Shown: in pieces, positions 15,026 through 29,432 of the stretch | Layout: each line of letters starts with the position of its first letter | Numbering within the stretch: the stretch's first letter is position 1 | DNA from: Deltaproteobacteria bacterium | GTDB taxonomy: Bacteria > Myxococcota > UBA727 > VGSZ01 | Assembly: GCA_020850995.1 (NCBI GenBank) | Contig: JADZDP010000246.1 | Span: 1 to 50,871 of the forward strand | Direction of reading: 5' to 3' | Length of the DNA stretch: 50,871 nt | Translations under genes and position numbers: made by a program | Notes under the pieces: model-generated | What the model was told of the DNA's origin: nothing | Database searches by the model: none | Seen by the model: the letters and a program-made list of their open reading frames with translations, nothing else

Positions 15026-18000
15026 TCAGCGCGAGCCGGCGGCCGCAGCCATGGTGACGTGGCGTGCGGCGAGCTCGGCGACGACGTCACGCCAGCGCGC
15101 CGGATCGTAGACCGGCGCCTTGCCCGCGCGTTGCCGGCGCCCGGCATGGTGGCGCGCCAGCAGACGCGCGTCGGTGGCTGGGTCGAGATCGATCAAGCCG
15201 CGCTGGCTGTTGCCCACGCGCGAGGCCTGAAAGAGCGCCGCCAGCATGGCCGCGTCGGTGAGCTGGATCTTCTCGGGCGGCACGCTCTGCACGCCGCCGT
15301 CAAAGTTGACCGGGTACCCATCGCCGATGACGTAGAGGGTGCGGCCCTTCAGCCGGTACTTCGCGGTCGGCAGCGTGACGAGGGGCTCGCCCGAGGGCAC
15401 GTCCTCACGCGCGCCAGCCGCGCGCTCGAGGCCATCCATGTCGAGCTCGCCGCGCTTGGACGACGCCGACGCGATGGCGGCGCCGTCCTTCAGGAGCTTC
15501 ATGTCGTCGAGCGAGATGGTGCGACGCCCCGTGGCGCCCACCACCAGGTCCGCCTTGGCGAGCGCGGCGCGGCGGCGCTCCGTCGCTTTGGCATCAGCGG
15601 GATCGTCGAGGATCACGTGGAAGCCGGCCTTGCGCGCGGCCTCGGCGCGCTCCTTGCTGCGCTCGATGACGGTGACCTTGGCGCCGCGCGCCAGCATCTC
15701 GCTCGCGATGGCCGGCCCGATGACGCCGTAGCCAACGAGCAGCAGCTCCTTCCCTTTGAGGCCGGCGCCGAAGCGCGCCAGCGCCTGCACGGTCTTCGCG
15801 GCCACCACCTCGCCGATGGCCTCGCCCTCGAGCGCCTTCGAATCGGAGCGCGCCACGTTCACCACCACGCTCTCGAGCGCGTGCTTCTCGGCCAAGAGCA
15901 CGCCGCCGGTGGTCTGCTCGACGATGCGGAACTTGGAGCGCACGGCCGCGTACTTGGGATCCTCGTGCAACAGGTGCGAGACCAGGCCGCCGTCGTCGAG
16001 CACCACGATGGGCTCGCCGTTCTTCTTGTGCAGCGCGATGGCGTCGTCGATGGCCTGCTTGACGGTGCGCCGGTAGTCGTCGATGTCGAGCTTGGGCTGG
16101 CGCACCGAGAAGCCCATGTCGTGCAGGCACGCCTTCACCGAGGGGTTGGTGCCGTAGGGCGTGCCCACCACGATGGTGCGGCTCGACTCGGCGCCGGCAT
16201 CTTTCAGGGCGTAGCCCATGGGCACCACGTCGGCGAGCAAGTGCGACACCCAGAGCACGTTGGCCTGCTTCAGGGGCGTGCTGCCCTGCAAGTCATCGAC
16301 GACAGCGTCGATCTCCGGCAGGCGCAAGGGGATGGCGGCGAGCTCGGTGAAGCGCGCGAGCTCGAGCGCTTCTTCGGGTGATGCGCCGGCGAGCTGCTTC
16401 ACCGGATCGTGGCCGCCCAGGAAGCGCGCCGGCTGCAGCGCCTTGCCTAGCCCCACCAGCGCGAGCTCGCGGCCTTTGCGGAAGGGCGCGAGCTCTGGGT
16501 AGTCCTTCGGCGCGCTGCGCCACATGCCGCGATAGCGCCCGAGCGATCGCCCGTCGAGCGTGGGCCAATCACGCTGCACGCTGGCCAGGATCTCTGCCTC
16601 GCTGGCGCCGCGGGGCGCCGCCGCCGCGTACTCGGCCACGATGCGCGCACTAGTGCGCGCGTGCACCTGCGACGGCCCTGGGAGCCCCTGCTTGTCGGCC
16701 ATCTCGGTGAGGCGCGGCAGGTAGCCGGCGGTGAGCTTGCCGACGCCGCGCTCCTCGAGGAGCCCGTTGAGCACCTCGAGGATGTTCTCGGTGGGCGCGC
16801 CGGGCGGCGCCGTGCGAATGGCGAGCTGCAACAAGCCCTGCGCCACCAGGCCCTGGCGCTTGGGCAGCAGGCGATGATCGTCGACCGCGCCGATGCCGGC
16901 GAACAGGTGGGGGCGGAAGTCGCGCACGATGCTCGACACGTAGGCGCGCGTCACCTCCTCCTTGCGCTCGCGCGTCAGCACCTTCGCGATCTCGACGTGG
17001 GTGCGCGAGGGATCTTCGTGCAAGAGCTCGAGGATGCGCTGCGCCATGGCGTCGATGTCGACGCCGCTCTTGCGGTTGTAGCTGCCCGCGATGGGCAGCG
17101 TGGGGTCCGCCTCCTTCAGGTGTGCGAGGCGGCTGTAGCTCATGGCGGGCCAGGTCTTCTGCAGGCGCGCCACCAGGTCGTTGCGCGACAGCGTCGGCTC
17201 GGCCTGCATGATCTCGCGCACGCGCGCGGCCACCGGCGCCTGCCAACGGCTCGAGTCGTCGACGCGCCCGAACAGCTCGGGGTTCTTCTTTCTGATGTCG
17301 TAGTAGCGCCCGTAGCTGACGGCGCCGAACTCACGCACCAGCTCTGGCTCGTGCTTGTTGATCGCCTCCACCAACGCCGGCACCTTGGCGAAGGGATCGG
17401 CGACGAGCGCGCGCTGCATGGCAGCGGCCAGCGCCTCCGCGACGCGACGATCCGCGGGCGATGCGTTGCGTGGCGGATCGGGGAAGCGCGCCGGGTTCTT
17501 CTGGCGGATGCGCGTCAGCACGTTCGAGCGCAGGCCGTGTGCGCGCGCGAACTCCTCCACGGTGCGCTGGCCGGTGCCAACCTCGGTCGCCCAGGCGGCC
17601 GTGATGTCGTCGAGGTCCTTGAGCGTCGCGGACGACGAGGTGGGCTCGAGCACGCGGGGCGCGGGCAGGGCGGTCTCGTGCTTCTGCCCCTCGGCGCGCG
17701 GCAGCTCCTTGGGGAAGGCCGCCTGCAATTGAAACAGGTCCTCCTTGCTGAGCCGCGTGACCACGTAGAAGTCGCCCGCCTGCAGCTTGCCCGCGCATGC
17801 GCGACGGTAGAGGTGCGCGATCTCTTGCACGGTGGGCGGCGGCACCAGCGCGTCGAGCGCGCGCAGCACCTCGCCCTTGTGGGCCGGCGCGTTGATGCCG
17901 TGGCGCTCGAGCACCAGCGTGTACGGCGTCTCGCCGCGCACGGCGTCCTGCTGCATCGTGAGCGCGAGATGGTCGAGCGCGTCGTTGGCCACACGCACGA

Positions 18001-18751
18001 ACAGCTCGCTGGTCGCGCCATGCAGGCGGTTCTCTTGGCGCGGCCCGCCGAGGACGACCTCGTGGACGGCGCGCGCCAGCACCGGCCGAATGTCGCGCTC
18101 GATGGAGAGCGCGCGCTCGCCGGTGGTGCGCCACACGGCGTCGAGCAGGGCGCGCATGAGCCCAGGTGCCTTCTTGAGATCGCGCGGCGCGAGCACACCG
18201 TCGCCATCGCCGGCGCGTTTCTCGAGCTGCGCCAGCTCGGCGCACAGCTCCGAGACGACCCGGCCGTGCTCGAGCCCCGCGAGCAGCAGCGGTGGCGGCA
18301 GCTTGAGCGCCAGCGCAGCGGCGTGCGTCAACGCCGCTCGCGCAGGCGGCGCGGCCACGCGCGCGGCCACATCGTCGGCGACGATGCGGGAGGTGACCTG
18401 AAGCGTGGTGCCGCGCTGACGGAGCGCGTGATCATGGTGGATGCGCTGCTTCTCGGCGCGGAGATCGAGGCGCGCTTCGAGCACGTTGGCGTAGAGCTTG
18501 GCGCTCTGTTTCCACGTAGCCTCGGCCTTCTCCACCTCGATCCCGGTGAGCTTCTCCCACGCCTTCTTGGCCGCCGGCGTGAAGTACTCGGCGTAGAGCG
18601 CGCTCACGCGCAAGAGCTGCTCCTGCTGGAGCTCGTTGGGCGCGGCGCGGCCGTCGAGCACGAAGGCTTGCAGCTCGGCGACCTCGCGCGCGTCCAGGCC
18701 GCGCTGCAGGCGCGCCTCCGTGAAGCCCTGGACCAAGCGGAAGCCCGGCAC
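15026..18751 (-). CDS. Large fusion: tandem helical (HTH-like) modules plus AdoHcy-hydrolase-like NAD domain
   Basis: The GTG at 18751, two codons after an in-frame stop, gives 1241 residues; its ribosome site is weak. Residues 1-370 are mainly helical and not recognised. Residues about 375-760 hold roughly six modules of 60-70 residues sharing helix-turn-helix-like spacing and a closing aromatic or Pro (VEEFARAHGLRSNVLTRIRQ, VSYGRYYDIRKKNPELF, LSRNDLVARLQKTWP, THVEIAKVL, ASEAEILASVQRDWPTLDG). Residues about 770-1190 resemble S-adenosylhomocysteine hydrolase: GTPYGTNPSV, IVVLDDGGLVSHLLH, VEQTTGGV, NVARSDSK, LLVGYGVIGPAIASEMLARG (NAD loop), ATGRRT and LLKDGAAI. The Lys of the catalytic motif seems kept, but the Asp, Asn and His normally around it are changed. 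It may be an NAD-sensing DNA-binding protein or a new enzyme. It ends the operon behind the Crp/Fnr gene, 53 bases downstream of it. Confidence 0.75.
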   Translation of the reverse strand: MPGFRLVQGFTEARLQRGLDAREVAELQAFVLDGRAAPNELQQEQLLRVSALYAEYFTPAAKKAWEKLTGIEVEKAEATWKQSAKLYANVLEARLDLRAEKQRIHHDHALRQRGTTLQVTSRIVADDVAARVAAPPARAALTHAAALALKLPPPLLLAGLEHGRVVSELCAELAQLEKRAGDGDGVLAPRDLKKAPGLMRALLDAVWRTTGERALSIERDIRPVLARAVHEVVLGGPRQENRLHGATSELFVRVANDALDHLALTMQQDAVRGETPYTLVLERHGINAPAHKGEVLRALDALVPPPTVQEIAHLYRRACAGKLQAGDFYVVTRLSKEDLFQLQAAFPKELPRAEGQKHETALPAPRVLEPTSSSATLKDLDDITAAWATEVGTGQRTVEEFARAHGLRSNVLTRIRQKNPARFPDPPRNASPADRRVAEALAAAMQRALVADPFAKVPALVEAINKHEPELVREFGAVSYGRYYDIRKKNPELFGRVDDSSRWQAPVAARVREIMQAEPTLSRNDLVARLQKTWPAMSYSRLAHLKEADPTLPIAGSYNRKSGVDIDAMAQRILELLHEDPSRTHVEIAKVLTRERKEEVTRAYVSSIVRDFRPHLFAGIGAVDDHRLLPKRQGLVAQGLLQLAIRTAPPGAPTENILEVLNGLLEERGVGKLTAGYLPRLTEMADKQGLPGPSQVHARTSARIVAEYAAAAPRGASEAEILASVQRDWPTLDGRSLGRYRGMWRSAPKDYPELAPFRKGRELALVGLGKALQPARFLGGHDPVKQLAGASPEEALELARFTELAAIPLRLPEIDAVVDDLQGSTPLKQANVLWVSHLLADVVPMGYALKDAGAESSRTIVVGTPYGTNPSVKACLHDMGFSVRQPKLDIDDYRRTVKQAIDDAIALHKKNGEPIVVLDDGGLVSHLLHEDPKYAAVRSKFRIVEQTTGGVLLAEKHALESVVVNVARSDSKALEGEAIGEVVAAKTVQALARFGAGLKGKELLLVGYGVIGPAIASEMLARGAKVTVIERSKERAEAARKAGFHVILDDPADAKATERRRAALAKADLVVGATGRRTISLDDMKLLKDGAAIASASSKRGELDMDGLERAAGAREDVPSGEPLVTLPTAKYRLKGRTLYVIGDGYPVNFDGGVQSVPPEKIQLTDAAMLAALFQASRVGNSQRGLIDLDPATDARLLARHHAGRRQRAGKAPVYDPARWRDVVAELAARHVTMAAAAGSR

Positions 18752-18804
18752 GAGGCGTCAAGTGTGCCACGGCTGCCGGTGAAGCGTCACACCCCCGCCG
18801 TAGG

Positions 18805-19530
18805 TCAGGCGTCACCCCGATGCACGAGGGCGCGCGCGCCGTCGTCCACGCGCTCGGCGAGGCGCTCGGCGTCGAGCACCAGCATGCGCGCGTCGCGCTT
18901 GTCGACGAGGCCCTGGGCCTTCCACGCCGTGAGGATGCGGTTGACGCTGCGCTCGTTGGCGCCGATGCACTCGGCGAGGTCCGCCTGGGTGCGCTTCACC
19001 CGCATGCGCACCACGCCGTCCCAGGGCTCGCCGCAGGCCTCGCAGTAGGCGAGCACCACGTTGGCGAGCAGGCTCTCGGTGCCGTGCAGCCGATTCGACT
19101 CCAGGCGCGCGGCGCCGCAGAAGGCCCGGCTCACCTCGACGAGCGTGCGCAAGGACAGCGCGGGGTTGGCCATCAAGAGGGCCAAGGCGCGCTCGCGCTC
19201 GATGCACACCAGGGAGGCGCGCTCGAGCGCGCGCACCGTCTGCAGGTAGCTAGCCTCGCCGGCCAGGCACTCCTTCAGGCAGATGATGTTGGGCGCGATC
19301 AGGAGGCGCGCGAGGTAGGAGCGGCCGTCGTCGCCGGGTTGGAAGACCTCGAGCGCACCGGTGGCGTGATACCAGCACGCGTTCGCCGGATCGCCGCGCC
19401 GCGCGACCACCTCTTGATCGTCGTAGGCGCGCGCCACGCCGACCTCACCGGCGTCGGCCAGCGTCGACCAGCGATCGAGGGCCCGCGTGGCATCGCGCGG
19501 CAGCACAGGTCGTCGACGTCGCTGCGCCAT
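18805..19530 (-). CDS. Crp/Fnr-family transcriptional regulator
   Basis: The product has 241 residues. The N-terminal half is a cyclic-nucleotide-binding-type beta roll (DDQEVVARRGDPANACWYHA, GALEVFQPGDDGRSYLARLL) and the C-terminal half is a Crp-type winged helix, with RTQADLAECIGANERSVNRI as the helix-turn-helix. In Crp/Fnr proteins this helix is usually TRqdLAxxlGxsrExVsR; here the Glu is followed by Arg-Ser-Val-Asn-Arg. The canonical Arg and Ser for cAMP phosphate are not obvious, and the Fnr-type N-terminal Cys cluster is absent, so the ligand is unknown. It lies 12 bases after the SDR gene and 53 bases before the large fusion gene and probably regulates its own operon. Confidence 0.85.
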   Translation of the reverse strand: MAQRRRRPVLPRDATRALDRWSTLADAGEVGVARAYDDQEVVARRGDPANACWYHATGALEVFQPGDDGRSYLARLLIAPNIICLKECLAGEASYLQTVRALERASLVCIERERALALLMANPALSLRTLVEVSRAFCGAARLESNRLHGTESLLANVVLAYCEACGEPWDGVVRMRVKRTQADLAECIGANERSVNRILTAWKAQGLVDKRDARMLVLDAERLAERVDDGARALVHRGDA

Positions 19531-19542
19531 GAGCCTTGGTGC

Positions 19543-20229
19543 CTACCAGGCGAGCTTGCGCTTGTCGCGGAACACGCCGCCGTGCGGCCCGTCGGCGCCG
19601 ATGGTGGCGAGCCAGACGATGGTCTCGGCGCCACGCTCGACGTTGCGCGGGGCGGCCGCGCCGCCCATATCGGTCTTGACCCAACCGGGATCGACGGCGT
19701 TCACCCTGACGTCGCCGCGCACCGAGCGCGCCAGCGTGCAGGTGTAGGCGTCGAGCGCCGCCTTGCTGACCGCGTAGGGGGCGGGCCCGCCCATGCCCTC
19801 GGAGAACAGGCCCCAGCTCGAGGTCACGTTGACCACACGGCCATAGCCGCGCTGCACCATGCCGGGCACCAGCGCGCGCGAGATGCGCACGGCGCCGAGC
19901 AGGTTGACCTCGATGGCCTCCTGCCAGGCGCGCTCATCGGCGTCGAGCGCGTTGCCGCTCGGGCACACGCCGGCGTTGTTGATCAAGACGTCGACCTCGA
20001 CGGCGCGCTGGCCGAGCTCGCGGACGGCGGTCGCTACCGAATCCGCCGACGTGACGTCGAGGACCAGCGCCTGGGTGTCACCACCGGCGGCGGCCAGCTC
20101 CTGCACCACCCTGTCGCCGGCGGCGCGCTCCCGGCAGCCCACCAGTACTCGAATGCCGCGCACGGCGAGCTGGCGCGCGACCTCGCGGCCAATACCTCGC
20201 GTTGCACCGGTGATGAGCGCGCTGCGCAT
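19543..20229 (-). CDS. Short-chain dehydrogenase/reductase (SDR)
   Basis: The ATG at 20229 gives 228 residues of the classical SDR type. The cofactor loop is TGATRGIG (residues 6-13), the NNAG motif is present in LINNAGVCPSG, the catalytic Ser lies in VNVTSSWG and the catalytic pair is YAVSK. VDPGWVKTDMGG matches the usual PG motif after the active site. The enzyme oxidises or reduces a carbonyl or alcohol with NAD(P)H. Its neighbours (DUF1295 membrane protein, 3-beta-HSD-like reductase, fatty acyl reductase fusion) suggest a lipid or sterol-like substrate. The frame is open upstream, but no start fits better. Confidence 0.9.
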   Translation of the reverse strand: MRSALITGATRGIGREVARQLAVRGIRVLVGCRERAAGDRVVQELAAAGGDTQALVLDVTSADSVATAVRELGQRAVEVDVLINNAGVCPSGNALDADERAWQEAIEVNLLGAVRISRALVPGMVQRGYGRVVNVTSSWGLFSEGMGGPAPYAVSKAALDAYTCTLARSVRGDVRVNAVDPGWVKTDMGGAAAPRNVERGAETIVWLATIGADGPHGGVFRDKRKLAW

Positions 20230-20270
20230 GCCCAACGAGTAGCACGCCGCACGAGGTCGTCGCGAGCGCG

Positions 20271-20984
20271 TCAGCCTGCGCTCTTTCGTCGCACGACCAG
20301 GGCGGGCAGCACCATGCCCGAGCGTGCCCGGTACGCAGCCCACTCGGGGTAGCGCGCCATGCTCGCCTCTTTGGCGAGCATGTTGGGCACGAACAGGCCG
20401 AGCCACACCCACGCGAGCACGAGCCAGGGCGCCCAATGGCCGGCCACCACGGCGAAGCTCGCGTACAGCATCATCTCGCCGAGGTAGTTCGGGTGGCGCA
20501 CGCGCGCGAAGAAGCCGTCGGTGATGAGCCCACGCTTCACCTTGAGCACGAAGAACTTCTGCGCGTCGCTGCCCATCATCAGCACCACGCCGAGCACGTA
20601 GAGCACGGTGGCAGCGGCGAGCACCGCGGGCGGCTGTTCACGTCGCTGGACGACCAACAGCACCGGCGCGATCCAGTAGAGCCCGAGCACGAGCAGCCAC
20701 GAGTTGAGGGCCGCGCCGACGGTGATTTTGCGTTCGAAGTTGGGGTCGGGGAACACCGCGTCCTTCACGAGCCAGCACAGGCCGTAGGAGCCGTGCAGCG
20801 CGGCGTAGGTCCACGCCGTGGGCGTCCAGTTGTCGAACCAGGCCATGAGGGCGAGGACGAAGGGCAGCGTGCCGCCCTTCTGCAGGTTGACCGACCATGC
20901 CAAGCGGATCACCCGCGGGCCACCGAGGAAGTCGGTGCTGAGCTCGTCGGTGAGCGCACGCCAGCGCGCGACCCATGGATGCAC
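20271..20984 (-). CDS. DUF1295 / steroid-reductase-like membrane protein
   Basis: The GTG at 20984, three bases after the stop of the preceding gene, gives 237 residues. There are about six membrane helices. The C-terminal part carries the diagnostic block KFFVLKVKRGLITDGFFARV followed by RHPNYLGEMMLY, which is the cofactor- and substrate-binding region of the DUF1295, isoprenylcysteine methyltransferase and steroid 5-alpha-reductase superfamily. RHPNYLGE is the most conserved element. Members reduce double bonds of sterols or lipids with NADPH or methylate them with AdoMet; which one applies here is not decidable by eye. It is linked to the 3-beta-HSD-like and SDR genes. Confidence 0.82.
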   Translation of the reverse strand: MHPWVARWRALTDELSTDFLGGPRVIRLAWSVNLQKGGTLPFVLALMAWFDNWTPTAWTYAALHGSYGLCWLVKDAVFPDPNFERKITVGAALNSWLLVLGLYWIAPVLLVVQRREQPPAVLAAATVLYVLGVVLMMGSDAQKFFVLKVKRGLITDGFFARVRHPNYLGEMMLYASFAVVAGHWAPWLVLAWVWLGLFVPNMLAKEASMARYPEWAAYRARSGMVLPALVVRRKSAG

Positions 20985-20987
20985 GGA

Positions 20988-22004
20988 CTACACCACGCGC
21001 TCGCGGCGCCCCTCGCCGCGGATGTCCTTCACGGTGTCGAGGATCGTCGTCATCGGGTCGCGCGGCGCGAAGCCGAGCTGACGCTCGGCCTTGCGCGAGT
21101 CGCAGTACCAGTACGCCGAGGCCATCTCGGCCTCGAGCGTGGTGACGGGCAGGGTACCGCCGAGCACACCGGCGACGCGCTCGAGCAGCGCGACGCCGAG
21201 CGTGGTCACGCGCTTCGGCATGGCGATGGCGACGGGCGGGCCCGCCACGCCGCTCACCTGGTGCAGGCGCCGGAAGAAGTCGGCCCAGGTGCAGTTGAGC
21301 GCGCCCAAGAGGTAGCGCTCGCCGCTCTTGCCGCTCTCGAGGGCGGTGACGGCCATGTGTGCCACGTCGCGCGCGTCGACGAAGGAGAAGCCACCCGAGG
21401 GCACCATGGGGATCTCGCGCTTGAGGTAGCGCTGCACGTCGAGGGTCGAGCTGCCGCGCAGGTCGCCAGGGCCGAGCGCGAGCGAGGGGTTGAGCGTGAT
21501 GAAGTGCGCGCGCGAGCCCGCCATGCGCACGGCGTCGTCGGCGGCGCGCTCGGCCAACCACTTCGAGAGGTAGTAGGGGAAGCGGACCAGGTGCGCGAAG
21601 GGCACCGGATCGTCTTCGCGATAGACCAGCTCGGGGTCGTCGCCCACCGCCACGGTCCCCGAGGTGGACAGGTGCACGATGCGGCCGACGCGCTGCTCCG
21701 CCGCCAACCCAACCACGTGCTGCGTCCCCACCACGTGCACGCGCAGCATCTGCGCGGTGTCGTCGGTGTCGCGGGACACCACGCCAGCGCCGTGGATCAC
21801 GGCGTCGACGCCTTCGAGGGCGCGCGCCACCGAGTCCTTGATCAGCACGTCGCCGCGCACCACCTGCACGCCCTTCTTCGTGAGCTCGGGCTCCTCGCCG
21901 CGACAGAGCGCGCGCACGCGCCAGCCCGCGGCGAGCAGGGCGTCGACGGTGTGGCGGCCGATGTAGCCGGTGGCGCCGGTGAGAAGGGCGAGGCGCGCGC
22001 TCAT
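20988..22004 (-). CDS. NAD-dependent epimerase/3-beta-HSD-like reductase
   Basis: The product has 338 residues of the extended SDR type. The cofactor loop GATGYIGRH is at residues 10-18, the catalytic Ser sits in HLSTSGTVAVG and the YxxxK pair is in RFPYYLSKWLAE. LNPSLALGPGD and FVDARDVAHM are characteristic of the dihydroflavonol reductase/3-beta-hydroxysteroid dehydrogenase branch. It oxidises a hydroxyl or reduces a ketone on a bulky, often steroidal or lipid, substrate. It is followed within three bases by the DUF1295 gene, a pairing also expected for a sterol-modifying route; this is inference from context. Confidence 0.88.
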   Translation of the reverse strand: MSARLALLTGATGYIGRHTVDALLAAGWRVRALCRGEEPELTKKGVQVVRGDVLIKDSVARALEGVDAVIHGAGVVSRDTDDTAQMLRVHVVGTQHVVGLAAEQRVGRIVHLSTSGTVAVGDDPELVYREDDPVPFAHLVRFPYYLSKWLAERAADDAVRMAGSRAHFITLNPSLALGPGDLRGSSTLDVQRYLKREIPMVPSGGFSFVDARDVAHMAVTALESGKSGERYLLGALNCTWADFFRRLHQVSGVAGPPVAIAMPKRVTTLGVALLERVAGVLGGTLPVTTLEAEMASAYWYCDSRKAERQLGFAPRDPMTTILDTVKDIRGEGRRERVV

Positions 22005-22049
22005 GGTTGGTCCTCGTCGCTCGTCCGAGCGTGCAGTCGGGGATGGCGT

Positions 22050-26753
<4,704 letters not shown>

Positions 26754-26848
26754 GGCCCGGTGATTGGCTAGCGGGGTGACGACGTCAAGGGCCTTGCGAC
26801 GCGGCCCTGCGATCGCTCCCCGCGCCCCGCTGCCCGTGCGCGCCGCGA

Positions 26849-28537
<1,689 letters not shown>

Positions 28538-28628
28538 GAGCGAAGGTTACAGCGTCGATGCGCCCCCGTGCGCTCGGTGGCCCAGCCGAGCGGGAGGCCC
28601 ACCGGCGCAGTATGCTCGCGGGCGCCAC

Positions 28629-29432
28629 ATGGTGCCGACCGCGCTCCTGCTGCTCGCGCTGGCGGCGCCCCCCGTCACGGCGGTCGCCGACCTCTCGGTG
28701 CGCCCCGAGCCCGAGCTGGCGCGCGCGCTGCGCGAGCTGCCCGATCTCGCCGGCACGCCGCTGCCGGCCCACAAGGCCGCGGCGGTGGTGGGCGACGCCG
28801 CCAAGCTCGGCATCGTCTGCTCCATCAGCGACGCGCGCTGCCTGCAGAAGATCCTCGTGCTCGCCCGCGTCGACGAGCTCATCGCCTTCGAGGTCTCGGG
28901 GCGCTCGCTGTCGATGGCGCGCATCACGGCGCGCACCGCCACCTTCGCCAAGACGCGCCGCGTGGGCAGCGCGGCCGCCAGCGCCAAGGCCGCCTGGGCG
29001 GCGCTCGAGCGCGCGGCGCACGACGCCGCGCCTCCCGTCGTCGAGCCGCCACGCGAGCCCGAGGAGCCCGACGAGCCCGACGAGCGCCCGAGCAAGCGCC
29101 GCCCGCCACCGGCCGCCGAGACGCCCACAGCCACGAGCGACGGCGTCACGCCCACGCTCCTGGTCGCCGGCGTCGCCGGCGGCGCGGCCGTGCTGCTTGG
29201 TGCCGCCACCCTCGGGGTCTCGGCCGTGGTGGCGAACCAAATACGCGCCACCGAGCAGGGCGTGCCCCTCGACAGCTCGTACGACGCCTTGAACACGACC
29301 TTCTGGCTGTTGGCCGGTGCCACCGGCGTGGCGGCGGCAACTGGCGTGGTCGCGGGCGCGCTGGCGCTGGCCGATGGCAACCTCGAGGGCGAGGCAGAGC
29401 AAGGCGGCGCAGGCGCGCTCAGCGGACGGTGA
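28629..29432 (+). CDS. Exported or membrane protein of unknown function
   Basis: The ATG at 28629 gives 267 residues with a signal peptide (MVPTALLLLALAAPPVTAVA). A soluble domain of about 110 residues follows (LGIVCSISDARCLQKILVLA, DELIAFEVSG), then a Pro/Glu-rich spacer and a C-terminal pair of hydrophobic helices (LLVAGVAGGAAVLLGAATLG and FWLLAGATGVAAATGVVAGA). The layout resembles accessory proteins encoded beside myxobacterial kinases, but I do not recognise a family. The gene diverges from the kinase gene, and its last 14 bases overlap the convergent Gly-Glu lipoprotein gene. Confidence 0.7.
   Translation: MVPTALLLLALAAPPVTAVADLSVRPEPELARALRELPDLAGTPLPAHKAAAVVGDAAKLGIVCSISDARCLQKILVLARVDELIAFEVSGRSLSMARITARTATFAKTRRVGSAAASAKAAWAALERAAHDAAPPVVEPPREPEEPDEPDERPSKRRPPPAAETPTATSDGVTPTLLVAGVAGGAAVLLGAATLGVSAVVANQIRATEQGVPLDSSYDALNTTFWLLAGATGVAAATGVVAGALALADGNLEGEAEQGGAGALSGR

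Noticed and set aside
18752..18814. Three GCGTCA motifs (18755, 18784, 18809) between the Crp/Fnr stop and the large gene start
   Set aside because: Spacing is irregular (29 and 25 bases), no dyad is formed and the last copy lies in the coding end of the Crp/Fnr gene; not enough for an operator call.
16661..19048. Very long open frame on the plus strand opposite the large fusion gene
   Set aside because: It is antisense to a gene with clear domain motifs, has low-complexity His/Arg/Gln-rich composition and no recognisable motif; long antisense frames are common in very GC-rich genes.
28571..28592. CGCTCGG / CCGAGCG inverted repeat between the kinase and its divergent neighbour
   Set aside because: Only seven bases per arm with an eight-base loop; similar dyads are expected by chance in GC-rich DNA, so it is not listed as an operator.
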